This document shows, in pieces, positions 21,248 through 30,973 of a stretch of DNA of 64,000 nt (position 1 is its first letter; each line of letters opens with the position of its first letter). Below the pieces are notes generated by a model that was not told the DNA's origin, did not search any database, and worked only from the letters and a program-made list of their open reading frames with translations. The translations under genes and the position numbers were made by a program. Origin of the DNA: Peronospora farinosa (Eukaryota > Oomycota > Peronosporomycetes > Peronosporales > Peronosporaceae); contig CANTFK010000994.1 in NCBI GenBank assembly GCA_947646735.1, positions 744,001 through 808,000 on the forward strand, in the 5' to 3' direction.

Positions 21248-22115
21248 GTCCGGAAGGACTAGCAGAAGAAGCGTGGCGAGAATTAATTGGGGGTCGCTTA
21301 CCGCCCATAATTTCATGCGCACGCTTCATGGCGAAGCTGATTCGCTGCGACCGCTGTTTAGTTGCATCTTCATGCAAGGTAACACGGCGCCGAAGTTCAG
21401 CTTCATAGTCGTCGGCTGTTTCATTAGAACGCAGCACGACTGGAATTGGTAAAGCACGACCAAGTGCTTTGCCCTGCTTTTTCCACAAAGGAAAGACGCT
21501 ATAGAATCTATGAGCGTCTATAGTGGCACGCTGCAAAAGCGCTGCATTAGACCCATCCGAGTTCATCCACTTAGATGGAGGTGGCATTGGTGGCAAGCCA
21601 CCACTCACGTAGCCGCCCTCGCGACGGCGGGCTAGTGAGGCCGAAGGTGTACTTTGTGGAGCTTTAAGCTCACACTCACCTCAGTCTGACTCTCCATTAT
21701 GGATTGTCAAGACATCAGCTTGAGGAGTCACATCTGATTGAGTCGCGACTACTCCTTTCGAAGTAGCGTGCTCAGTCTTAGTAGCTGCGCTCGTAGGCGC
21801 AGACGACGAGGCTTTACCTTCGCTTGTAGGAAGCATAGATGCTTCCTCAAGGACGGGTGCCTCAAATGATGGGTACATATGTCCCATCAATGCACTATGC
21901 TCATCGCCACTTTGGGGCGATGGCAGTGGTGTGGTCTCATTGTAGTCAACAAAGAGAGATGGATCTTCATCCACATTATCGTGAGATGGAAGATTCACCC
22001 CAGTGCCTGAAGCACTTTGCGACGGCTGCGATAAATCGCGGCGCGTGCGCTTAGTGCTGGACTGCATGGGTGCCTTTGCAGGCGACCCATCAGCCTTACC
22101 ACGTTTCGGTGGCAT
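20919..22115 (-). CDS. Element 1 antisense gene (two adjoining frames)
   Basis: Two minus-strand frames: 22115-21681 (144 residues, MPPKRGKADGSPAK…, acidic and Ser/Thr-rich, with SLFVDYNETTPLPSPQSGDE) and 21608-20919 (229 residues, with ALGRALPIPVVLRSNETADD, a basic helical stretch and a Gln/Pro/Ser-rich tail). The first ATG is 107 bases from the inner edge of the 3' LTR. Composition is protein-like, and the 3' part lies opposite the chromodomain. The same position and layout recur in the other three Gypsy elements. No known domain is recognised; it is not an env-like protein (wrong strand, no membrane segment). Confidence 0.55.
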
Positions 22116-22203
22116 GAGTACTGAGCAGACTAAAGCGGCGCGTTTATAACGGCTCGCCAGTCTCTCTGTCTCTTAGGCGATATTTTACAAAATGTAGACA
22201 TTA

Positions 22204-22221
22204 TTCTAAAACGGGGGATGG
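22204..22221 (+). other. Element 1 polypurine tract
   Basis: AAAACGGGGGATGG immediately before the 3' LTR is the expected purine-rich plus-strand primer. Confidence 0.6.
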
Positions 22222-22818
22222 TGTAACAGGGTATCTAGTTACACGTAAACGTTAAGTAATATACTTCATGTTTGGTCTAAAAGTATCCATGATTACTTTT
22301 GACCTGTCACTTGGGTGCGATACACAAATGTGATCCACCCTCGTGAATGTGATATCCATTGATGAATTCACATGAGAAGGGATGACGCTAGTTGAAGCTA
22401 GGCATCACGACGTCTCAGAAGGACGTCAGTTGCGATCTTAAATCTAGATTTAAGATCATGCGACAGGATACGCTTCTAAAGAGTCGCGTATCCGATCTAT
22501 ATATATATATAGCCAATCAGTAGTTAAATATATATTTAGTTATAATTAATTAAATATATCTCAGTCCTGAATTTACTTAAACATACACACCACGCACGAG
22601 AAGTTGAAAGACTTCTGCGTGACGTCGGTGTTTTAGTGTTAAGAAGTTCGTTGCACTCTCGCTTAAGCGAGAGGAAACTGGTGGTACGACTGCTTAAGCA
22701 GTCGACAACCTCCCAACCACCCTCGCACGCGAAGGTAAGACGTTATAACCGCTTCCTCGCTTGTGCATAAGGTGTGTGCTCGTAGTACGAGGCAACTTCA
22801 TAGAAGTGCCCGTCTACA
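22222..22818 (+). repeat. Element 1 3' LTR
   Basis: 597 bases, TGTAAC...GTCTACA, nearly identical to 14721-15317 and followed by the target duplicate GAAGC. Confidence 0.93.
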
Positions 22819-22823
22819 GAAGC

Positions 22824-23244
22824 GCTGAAAGAAACCACTGCGCACAACGAGGCTGATCCATCTCACACACGAGCAGCAAGAAAAGGGCTCTTTTGCTTTG
22901 CGACGTCCTTGAGGATGACAAGAGATAAACATGTACGTAGATGAGCAGTAGCGTTATATCCAAGATGTACAGAAAGGAATCCCCACACGATTAAAATTCG
23001 CGATCCTACAAAATCTAATTATCCCACCACAGCTTGCAGTAGCGTCACAATTGTCAAGCCAAGCGAGCTTAAGCCAACACATCCAATCCAAAAAGCAGAG
23101 TCCCGATCTGCGCAAACGCATGATTACATACCAGGAAACGTATGAAATCCCACGACTGATTGCGAGCAGCACGTCTGAGCAGCGATGCGCTCTAAATCGT
23201 CGTGTACTGCAAAAGCTGGAGCCACATTGGAGCTCTTGACGTCG
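22824..23244 (+). pseudogene. 3' exon of an unidentified host gene, cut off by Element 1
   Basis: From about 22953 to the TGA at 23239 the + strand reads as good protein: RYIQDVQKGIPTRLKFAILQ and NLIIPPQLAVASQL, through RMITYQETYEIPRLIASSTS, to KLEPHWSS and stop. The frame has a stop just upstream, so a splice acceptor near 22952 (GCAGTAG) is likely. Any upstream exons would lie before 14720, on the other side of Element 1. Family not recognised; no domain can be named. Element 2 sits ten bases after the stop. Confidence 0.45.
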
Positions 23245-23249
23245 CTCGC

Positions 23250-23701
23250 TGTAACGGGGCGAGCCCGTTACATAATATTGACACTTATATGAAGTGTCAA
23301 TAAAAAATTATTATAACTAATAATATTTTGACAATATTATCTTTTCTTATAATATTGTCCCTAAATCTCCTTGAAGTTAGAGGTGCTCTCTAATTGGTTG
23401 ATATGGGCCATCATATTAACCAAGCGCCCAACCGGGACGCGCGCAATGAGTGGAGGGCAAGTCGTCAACATACATAGTTGTAGTTTAATATAGTTAACAT
23501 AGGTTATAACAGAATAGTTTTATTAAGATAGTTAACTATATCTAATACAGTTCTTCTTTTCCTCTACTTCTAAGCGTTTGTTTAGAAGTAAAGCTTCCTC
23601 TGCCTCTTGTGTAAGAGAGGTAATTGAGGCGCCTGCTTTCACTGTCATCAGTGAAAGTAGACTATACTGTAATCAGTATAGTCGGAGGGTGCTCCATTAC
23701 A
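23250..23701 (+). repeat. Element 2 5' LTR
   Basis: 452 bases. It contains hairpins such as GTAACGGGGCGAGCCCGTTAC and GACTATACTGTAATCAGTATAGTC-like arms near 23661-23683. It is 16 bases longer than the 3' LTR because of a segment near 23426-23445, and otherwise differs at about ten positions. Confidence 0.92.
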
Positions 23702-23703
23702 CC

Positions 23704-23716
23704 TGGTAGCACTTCG
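23704..23716 (+). other. Element 2 primer binding site
   Basis: TGGTAGCACTTCG lies two bases after the LTR. Elements 3 (48068, one mismatch) and 4 (minus strand, next to 55455) have the same site, so all three use the same tRNA primer; which tRNA I cannot say. Confidence 0.65.
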
Positions 23717-23748
23717 TGGTCCGTTCAGCGACCACCGCACCATCCGCT

Positions 23749-24405
23749 ATGGAATCAGCGGGTGATGAACGTCATCACGCAACGCGTGATGATTTCCGCC
23801 ATTTGAGTGACCTCGAATGGAATTCGGTTCAGCGTATGGCTGAAACCATCGGCAACTCTGCCGTTGGTGCCATGTTGCTCTCTCTTAGCGGAGACGACCA
23901 ACATGCAACCATCGCCAAGTCCATACAACATGAACTTGACGAAGTCGTAAAGAAACTCACCTTGCTACAGGAGCAAGGTTTTTAACAGGTTGAACTGTTG
24001 AGAGAACAAGGCGCTCAACAAGCTGACTTGTTGATGCAGCAGGGTGCTCAACAGTCTGAACTGTTGAGACAACAGCAGGCTAGTGCTGTTGCTGCCTGGT
24101 CAACGTGTATACGTCGACCCGAGTCGTTGAAGATTGATGTCTCCAAGTACAAGGCAGTCGAAAGCGACTCCTTGTTAAGATGGTTCGTCGAGCTCGACGA
24201 TGCCATTGAGGCTCGTCGCATCAATGACGATGCGATGAAGGTCAAGTTCGCCATGTCGAACTTGGTAGGACGTGCCAAAGCTTGGGCCTTAGGGATCAAA
24301 CTGCATGACCCATACGTTTCCCAACGTATGACGTCTTCAAGGCGCGGCTCAAACACACGTTTGAACCGCCTCGCGCCGAATTCAGGGCTCGGGCTGAGCT
24401 CCTGA
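23749..24405 (+). pseudogene. gag: Element 2 gag (capsid part)
   Basis: Starts MESAGDERHHATRDDF. A TAA at 23983 breaks the frame where Element 3 has TCT CAA; two C-to-T changes explain it. The frame then resumes through repeats of about ten residues (LLREQGAQQ, LLMQQGAQQ, LLRQQQ) and the capsid-like RWFVELDDAIEARRIN...KVKFAMSNLVGRAKAW. It ends at a frameshift (RMTSSRRGSN…) that Element 3 shares; the alternative frame continues the protein as YDVFKARLKHTFEPPRAEF. One tandem repeat more than Element 3. Confidence 0.8.
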
Positions 24406-24508
24406 ATTTGAGTCAGGGTAAGCGTGATATACACGCTTACGCCCAACACTACGATACCTCGTTAGCTGTATCGTACTGAACCCAATCGATGAACACACTC
24501 AGGTTACT

Positions 24509-25627
24509 GTGTTCATCAAGGGTCTGACAGATGGTCCTGTCAAGACCCACCTGTTCCGCTTGGAGCTAGAATCGCTGGATCAAGCGATCTCTGCAGCGGA
24601 ACAGAAGGACTTTAGCCTGCAACAGGCTCACGTCCACTCGGGTTCCTATCGTCCACCGAGACGACAGGAGGGCGGAGGTCCAGAACCAATGGACCTCTCC
24701 TATGTAGAGAGCGAGCGACCTCGCTCTCCAGGGTACAAGCGATTGCAAAAGTGCAATCGCTGTCAGAAGCTGGACCACTACGCTTATGAGTGTAGTGCCC
24801 CACGCCCAGTGTCTCGTAACACTGGGAGTGACGATCGACCGTCTGCCAAGAAGGGCCAGAGACGTGTCCCACGTTGCTGCGAAATCGCAACAACGTGGTG
24901 GACCATCAAAAAACGGTCGGGGTCAGTAGGGGCGGAGCGCCCTACTGATCCAGCAACGTCAAGAGAGTTCGCGGGACTCTTGACGAAGGTTGCTCCCAAC
25001 ACACAGTCACTGTGTGTTGCCGCTCCCAGTGATGAGGTATCCCTCATCACATTGAAGATCGAAGTGACAAAGAACATGTCACTTCGCGCCCTAGTTGATT
25101 GTGGGGCTTCGAACAACTTTGTTCGACGCCAATCGCTAGATGATCGTAGGCTCAAATATGTTGAGCGCGAGACCCCTCCAACGAGGATGACGGTGCGCCT
25201 TGCAACTGGCGCATCCGTAACAGTAAAGAAACGTGTAGTGGGAATTCACTACACGCTTGAAGGCAAAAAGTACGATGATGATTTCATCGTACTTGATCTG
25301 GATGACAAATTTGATGTCATCCTAGGATTACCATGGCTCAGAAGGTACGAGCCATGGGTCAGCTGGCAGCATCGAACCGTGAAGATGCCTGCCGCTTGTT
25401 CATCAGATGGCCATCTGATGAATGTCTTGGAGCGTTCACAAGCTTGTGAATGTGCTATGAGTGAGTGCGATGGCCTCACTTGTGGTTCGGTCGTTAGTAA
25501 GACTGCACAAGAACTCAGCGTGACAGATAGACAGTCACGCTATGGAGCAAGCTGCCGGCGGCTGTGCACAAGCACAGGCAGCGCCGAAGGTCCACCACTC
25601 AAATTAGTCGAGTGGACCGGGACATGA
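24509..25627 (+). CDS. Element 2 nucleocapsid - protease frame
   Basis: 372 codons. It contains capsid C-terminus (FIKGLTDGPVKTHLFRLELE), an intact zinc knuckle CNRCQKLDHYAYEC (CX2CX4HX4C, near 24750-24795) and the aspartic protease motif ALVDCGASNNFV (about 25088-25125) with FDVILGLPWL. It binds element RNA and processes the polyprotein. It stops at 25625 after a loop-length change in a hairpin that differs from Element 3 by four bases. Confidence 0.85.
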   Translation: MFIKGLTDGPVKTHLFRLELESLDQAISAAEQKDFSLQQAHVHSGSYRPPRRQEGGGPEPMDLSYVESERPRSPGYKRLQKCNRCQKLDHYAYECSAPRPVSRNTGSDDRPSAKKGQRRVPRCCEIATTWWTIKKRSGSVGAERPTDPATSREFAGLLTKVAPNTQSLCVAAPSDEVSLITLKIEVTKNMSLRALVDCGASNNFVRRQSLDDRRLKYVERETPPTRMTVRLATGASVTVKKRVVGIHYTLEGKKYDDDFIVLDLDDKFDVILGLPWLRRYEPWVSWQHRTVKMPAACSSDGHLMNVLERSQACECAMSECDGLTCGSVVSKTAQELSVTDRQSRYGASCRRLCTSTGSAEGPPLKLVEWTGT

Positions 25628-25883
25628 ATGCTCGCCTAGAGGGCAGCATTCACCGAAGAGTAAACCGGTTGCCCAGAAGCGGCAACACGGTAATCCTAGA
25701 TCAACTGGAGAGTTGATCGTAGAGGATCTCGCTGTGGTTGCGCCACCACAGCTAGAGGAAGTCGATGGAAAAAGTTCCATCGAGCCTGCGGGAATAAGTC
25801 CCCAGGAAATAATCACTGAGGGAATAAGTCGCCAGTGACCTGAGGGAATAGGTCCCCAGGAAGTAACCGAGACGCTGAACGTC

Positions 25884-27136
25884 TTGGTTAATGACGGATC
25901 AAATGTAGGCGCTTATACGCTTGATCTGATCGCGCCTCCGAAGTTAACTTCGGAGATAACTCAGTTGCCTACGCTAGAACCTAAAAGGTTCTTGCGTGAT
26001 CTGCGTAGTGGAAACGTCAAGCAGATCTGTGTGCTTGTCGCAGAGGACGAGTACATGACTGACATTCGGTCAGCAACAGTTTTGCCGAGAACGAACGGGT
26101 TCTCAGCAGCTCATCAATGGACGAAAGTGTCTTTGATGAGAAGACTCGGATTGAGCGATATACATCGCAATCCTGGGAGTCGCTGAAGTCAAATCCTTTG
26201 TATAAGGATTTGGTCGAATTCAAGGATGTATTCCCTGAATCCGTTCCGTGCGAGTTACCTACGGATAAAGGTACTCGACACGAGATCGACCTTTTTCCTG
26301 GCACAAAATATTGTGTCATGAAGCAGTGGCCACTGCCTCGGGAACAGGTCGAGGCGATCGACAAGTTCTTTGCCTATCGCCTAGCAGCGGGCCATGTGAG
26401 GGAGTCAACTTCACCTCACAGCTGTCCGATCTTCTGTGTGCGCAAGGCCACAGGAGGGTGGCGGATAGTACACGCGTTCAATAAGTTGAACGCTGCAACG
26501 ATACCGGCGCAAACGCCGATACCGAGTAAGGACGTAATCATAGATGGTATGTCTAAGAGTACCATCTTTTCGTCCATAGATCTGATGGATGGTTTCTATC
26601 AGATCCCAATGCGTGAACGGGACATCCCGTACACAGCAGTGAGCACTCCCAGTGGTATGCTCTGGGAATGGTTGGTGATGCCGCAAGGGCTTAGTAATGC
26701 ACCAGCCACATTCAATAGATGTGTTTCACATCTATTGAGACCGGTGCGCGAATTCGCACCGAGTTACTTCGATGATGTGTTCGTCCATAGTCGGGCTATG
26801 GACGGGAAAATAGACGTGGAAGCTCATAGACTCCACGTCCGTAAGGTTCTTACACTTATGCGCGAGCATAAGTTGTACGCCAACCTCAAGAAGTGTATAT
26901 TCGCAGCTAGCGAAATACCACTTCTTGGGTGCATCGTCGGAAAGAACGGCGTACGCCCTGATCCAGAAAAGATCAAAACGATCACCGACTGGTCAGTGCC
27001 AGTCGATGTCAAGGTACTAAGGAAGTTCCTTGGGCTAGCGGTGTACTTGCACAAGTACTCGCGCAATTACGCCGAAATGACAGTACATCTTACTTGTTTA
27101 CTCAAGAAAAAATGTAAAGTGGAACTGGAACGCTGA
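25884..27136 (+). pseudogene. pol: Element 2 reverse transcriptase
   Basis: A linker frame (25884-26186, LDLIAPPKLTSEITQLPTLE) passes by a frameshift near 26080 into the RT frame (26117-27136): GTRHEIDLFPGTKYCVMKQW, KATGGWRIVHAFNKLN, SIDLMDGFYQIPM, MPQGLSNAPATFNRC, catalytic YFDD at 26765-26776, then the connection domain. The RT frame ends in a run of A near 27105, again by frameshift. The linker/RT break is at the same place in Element 3. Confidence 0.88.
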
Positions 27137-27170
27137 TTGTCAGCGTTCCTTTGAACGTATCAAGCAAAGC

Positions 27171-27960
27171 TTGATGCAATCGCCAGTGTTGGCGATTGCC
27201 GATCAAGACAGACCATTTCATGTGGTCTGTGACGCCAGTGATTTTGCAATCGGCTGCGCATTGATGCAATATGATACAGACGGCGCAGAGCGTGTCGTCT
27301 GTTATCAATCGCGTCAGCTGCAACCGGCTGAGCGCAATTACCCGGTGCATGACAAGGAATTCCTTGCCATGAAGTATGCACTGGCTAAGTTTAGCGTCTA
27401 TCTCTTAGGAGATAGACCGTTCATTGTATATACAGACCATGCGTCACTACGCACGGCTGTAAACAGTCCACACCTCTCGCAACGTATGGCGAGATGGTTG
27501 TCGTTCTTCGCGGAATACAACTCCTCCGTGGAGTATAAGCCGGGACGACTTAACGTCGTCGCCGATGCTCTTTCACGTTGGCCTGACCTAGAGCCGACTG
27601 TGCAATCCGACAGTGATGTGAACACCACTGTCGCCACACTGAGTACCAGCGTCTTGTCGTCGAGTTTACTCGACGACATTAGAAGGGCATGCGCACAAGA
27701 TAATGATCTTGTACGCCTGATGGAGTACCTCAAGGACCCATCCACGCAAGCTAAGAAGCGCTTGCCTGCCAAGTATCGATCTTCTCTCGATCGATACACC
27801 CAGCGGGACGGCTTACTGTACTACACAGCCGTCAACAACGATACGCCTCGTGTCGTTGTACCGCCACAATATGATCTCAGGTTACGGATCATGTTTGAAT
27901 GTCACGATGCACCAATAAGTGGGCATCGCGGCCGTGAGAAAACTTACCTCCGGGCAGTCG
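27171..27960 (+). CDS. Element 2 RNase H and integrase zinc finger
   Basis: RNase H motifs: VVCDASDFAIGCALMQ, HDKEFLAMKYALAKF, YTDHASLR and NVVADALSRW. The start of the integrase HHCC finger follows (FECHDAPISGHRGREKTYL). A one-base deletion relative to Element 3 at about 27950 breaks the frame before the CC half of the finger. Confidence 0.85.
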
Positions 27961-27991
27961 CAACTTTTACTGGCCACGTCAGTATAAGTTT

Positions 27992-29356
27992 GTGCGCAAG
28001 TACGTGCGTGCTTGCGAGGTGTGTCAACGAGTGAAGCCTAGTCCTTCACTCCGTGCACCATTGCAGCCTCTACCTGTTCCGGCAGAGTGCTGGGAGTCCG
28101 TATCAATGGACTTCGTCTTTGGGTTCCCCAAAGACGCTCACGGGAATAATGGTATTCTCGTGTTTGTAGACAGGTTCAGCAAGATGGTACATCTTGTTGC
28201 TGTACCTGAGTCGATCACAGCAGAGGGCTGTGCTCGAGTGTTTATCGATACAATCTTTCGATTGCACGGTTTACCCCGTGGACTTGTGTCCGATAGGGAC
28301 CCCCGGTTCACGGCTGAGTTTTGGCGTTCCGTGTTCCAAACACTTGGAGAACGGCTCACAATGTCTACTTCTGACCATCCAGAAACCGATGGTCAGACTG
28401 AACGCGCCAATCGCGTCTTCGAAGAGATTCTTCGAGGGTACGTCCACTCGTTTACGAGTTGGAGCGAGTTCTTGTCGATGGTCGAATTCGCCATCAACAA
28501 CTCCGTGCATGCCTCCACGACGCATACACCGTTCTACGTGAATGGCCTTCGCCATCCACGTGTCCCTACCTTAGTAGAGGATGACTCTAATTTAAGGGGG
28601 GGAGGGACTCGCTCGAGCGAGAACCAATCTGGCTCTTGCTCATCACGCGACGACGTTATGGTCGACGCGAAAGTAACCGAAGTCGTACCATTCGACTTCG
28701 GTGAAGAGGAAGAAAGTAAGAGCGATGACGCTCTTACTGACAACGATGCTGAAAATATCAGCATCGTTCGAGGTATCACAAGTGAGAACAGTATTGTTCT
28801 CGCTGAATTAGCAACCGATATCTCTGCAGTACATTCACAATGCACTGCAGCCAAAAGCAACGAGTCAGCTGAGGATTTCCTGTTGACTCGTGAAGCGGTA
28901 GTCCGTTTCGTGCAAGACTACATCGCAGAAGCGGTGGACAAGCAAAAGCGAAACGCAGACAATGATGGAAGGGCTAATGCTCATACATTTATTGAAGGTG
29001 ATTTAGTTTTACTGTCAACAGTAAACCTACCTAAACATGTAGTGACAAACGTGGGCAGCAATAAATTGTTGCCCAAGTACATCGGCCCGTTTCGTGTATT
29101 GCGCCGCCTAGGCAACGCATACACGATCGAGTTGCCACGCAGGATGCGTACGCATCCTACGTTTTACGTGGGACGTCTTCGTCCGTACGTTCAGTACGCG
29201 GCTTCTTCTAACGACGAAGATAGCCATTACTCTCAAGAATCCCCTTCAGATTCTTGTTGTCACGAACCAGATTCGATATCTGGTCGTGTAGAGATGAGAT
29301 CTTCCCATGATATTGGACGATCTCCTGACGAGCTGTCACCAGCTCGTTACTCATAG
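27992..29356 (+). CDS. Element 2 integrase
   Basis: CEVCQRVKPSP completes the zinc finger. Core D,D,E lie in SMDFVFGFPKD, SDRDPRFTAEFW and DGQTERANR. A roughly 110-residue acidic linker follows, then LLPKYIGPFRVLRRLGNAY and HPTFYVGRLRPYV (integrase C-terminal GPF/Y module). It ends in a TAG at 29354-29356. The chromodomain follows in the same frame, so one stop separates them; Element 3 has the same stop. Confidence 0.88.
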   Translation: MRKYVRACEVCQRVKPSPSLRAPLQPLPVPAECWESVSMDFVFGFPKDAHGNNGILVFVDRFSKMVHLVAVPESITAEGCARVFIDTIFRLHGLPRGLVSDRDPRFTAEFWRSVFQTLGERLTMSTSDHPETDGQTERANRVFEEILRGYVHSFTSWSEFLSMVEFAINNSVHASTTHTPFYVNGLRHPRVPTLVEDDSNLRGGGTRSSENQSGSCSSRDDVMVDAKVTEVVPFDFGEEEESKSDDALTDNDAENISIVRGITSENSIVLAELATDISAVHSQCTAAKSNESAEDFLLTREAVVRFVQDYIAEAVDKQKRNADNDGRANAHTFIEGDLVLLSTVNLPKHVVTNVGSNKLLPKYIGPFRVLRRLGNAYTIELPRRMRTHPTFYVGRLRPYVQYAASSNDEDSHYSQESPSDSCCHEPDSISGRVEMRSSHDIGRSPDELSPARYS

Positions 29357-30875
29357 AATGAAGTCGCCGTTCATTCTCCAATTGTGCGACAGCATTGTTC
29401 GCCCGAGACCTCTCATGGTCAAACCCAACCTGTCGCACAATGTCCTCTAAGCGGCGACTCTTATCCCGTTCGTGATCAACATCACAACGTAGCTCACGAG
29501 CTACACGGGCAAACCCGTCTAGCTCAGCAGCCAAGTCCGATGAAAGAATCGGACAGGGTTTTCCCTCCACCACCGCATCCGCTGGTGGAGTCCCATGATG
29601 GGAAGCGCTTCCTCGTGGGACGCTTACTAAAGCACCGCGAGGTGAAAAGACGTCGGACGAGTTATCTCGTCCGGTGGCGTGGCTATCCGCCTTCGGCGGA
29701 TAGCTGGGAACCTCGGGTCCAACTGATGGCCGACGTTCCCGGCCTTGTCGAACAGTACGACAAGGGGCATCCGATGGTGAAGGATCATCGGAATACGAGC
29801 GCCCAGCGCGCTCGTAAAGGGATTGCAAAGTAGCAATCCCTTCACGCATTTCAGAAGAGATGCGAGCCCTCCACCAGGGCTCAGTAAGGAGGTACGCCTC
29901 CTTAGGCGCTCTTGACGAGGTGCTCAGGCACCCCGGGCATGGGTCGCCCCAAGAGAGGCATAGCAGGCCTGCCTCTCTAGATAAACGGTGCAAACGATAG
30001 CATGCACCGGAAGTACTTCGTTTCTCAATCTTATTGCGGCTAGCATAATATCTTTAAAGCCAAGCCTCTTTCCAACGTTTAAAACGTTGGGTGATAAGCG
30101 CGTTCCAAGATTGGATAAACGCGTCAGCCTCACGCTTCTTGTGTAAGCCATATCATCAATGTTCAAGAAACACATCGATGTAATAATCGTTCTCAGTGCA
30201 AAAGTTCTTCGCACTGGCGTCAAGGCCGTGAAGCTTTGACGCATCAAACAACGGTATGGGGAACCGTTCGTTGGTCTTTCCAGACCAACGATCAAGCAGA
30301 TGCTTAGGTAGCATCCATGGCTTGCGATCAGGAGCAAGACGCAATACGTTGCGGTCTAAAGCCTCCTGCGTGGTGTCAACAGAAGTACCGACACCACGAG
30401 CATTAGTGTCAACAGAAGTACCGACACTATGAGCATTGATGTCAGTAGAAGCACTGACATCACCCCTACGGTCCCCACCCGAGTCACTATCCTTCGACTC
30501 GTTTGGCGAGTCGTCTGGTTCATCAGACGACCCGAACATTTCACGGTACATTGATTCACTCAATGTACCACGATCCCTCTTCGTAACATTAGACGACGAG
30601 GTATCACCCCGGGGAGAGCCCGGGAGTGGAATAGGTGACTTTGAGTCGGATGCGTCATCCGACTCACCAGAGTAGTCAACGACTAACTCTGGGTCAATAT
30701 CTTCACGTGGCGAAGCGCCACGTGAACCTGCAACATGCATTGCAGGCTGATGTTGACTTCCAGCAGACACGTTAGTGTCTGCTGGCTGAGGCTGTGAAGC
30801 CTCAGTAGCGGCTGCACACAAATGTGCAGCCGAGCTCTTGGCTGCTTTAGCAGCGACGCGCATTGACTTGATCAT
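29208..30875 (-). CDS. Element 2 antisense gene (two in-frame halves)
   Basis: The first half, 30875-30156 (239 residues), has an Ala-rich N-terminus, an acidic Ser/Asp-rich centre (DPELVVDYSGESDDASDS), 11-residue repeats (DTNARGVGTSV) and RKPWMLPKHLLDRW. Then come stops in the same frame and clearly protein-like sequence (KKREADAFIQSWNALITQRF). The second half, 29993-29208, is largely coiled coil (LAAELDGFARVARELRCDVD, RRLEDIVRQVGFD…, ISSLHDQISNLVRDNKNLK). The first ATG is 99 bases from the 3' LTR. Element 3 has the same frame with the same stops. The KPW and D-A-x-x-x-S-W-x-A-L motifs recur in Element 4's antisense frame. Function unknown. Confidence 0.55.
29384..29833 (+). CDS. Element 2 chromodomain segment
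   Basis: In frame with the integrase but after its stop. DGKRFLVGRLLKHREVKRRR, LVRWRGYPPSADSWEP and VPGLVEQYDKG give a complete chromodomain (about 29595-29780). It lies opposite a coiled-coil part of the antisense frame, so both strands are open here. Confidence 0.8.
   Translation: MRQHCSPETSHGQTQPVAQCPLSGDSYPVRDQHHNVAHELHGQTRLAQQPSPMKESDRVFPPPPHPLVESHDGKRFLVGRLLKHREVKRRRTSYLVRWRGYPPSADSWEPRVQLMADVPGLVEQYDKGHPMVKDHRNTSAQRARKGIAK
30370..30470 (-). repeat. 33-bp tandem repeats in the antisense frame
   Basis: Three 33-base copies, each built around a GTGTC...GACAC hairpin (the third diverged to ATGTC...GACAT), encode the 11-residue repeat of the antisense protein. The corresponding region of Element 3 is 62348-62448. 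Confidence 0.8.
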
Positions 30876-30954
30876 AGAGTGAGAATAGTTGGAATAAAAG
30901 AAAACGCAACAAGTGCTCCTTCCCCATAGTCACGAAACAGTCACTAATGTGACT

Positions 30955-30973
30955 GTTGGTTGGGGGGGGGTGA
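30955..30973 (+). other. Element 2 polypurine tract
   Basis: A G-run (TTGGGGGGGGGGTGA-like) ends at the LTR start and serves as plus-strand primer. Confidence 0.6.

Larger units (their letters stand above)
14721..22818 (+). mobile_element. Element 1: complete Gypsy chromodomain LTR retrotransposon
   Basis: 8098 bases bounded by two 597-base LTRs that are nearly identical. GAAGC occurs immediately before (14716-14720) and after (22819-22823), a 5-bp target duplication as expected for Ty3/Gypsy. The order gag, protease, RT, RNase H, integrase, chromodomain confirms Gypsy. The gag and integrase frames are broken, so this copy is probably not autonomous. The 5' LTR begins TATAAT where the 3' LTR has TGTAAC, two transitions in the terminal hexamer. 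Confidence 0.95.

Noticed and set aside
14721..22818. Copia-type classification of Element 1
   Set aside because: RT and RNase H precede integrase, and a chromodomain follows it, which is the Gypsy order.
29208..29993. Antisense frame as an env-like gene
   Set aside because: It is on the opposite strand to pol, has no membrane segment or signal peptide, and is a coiled coil.
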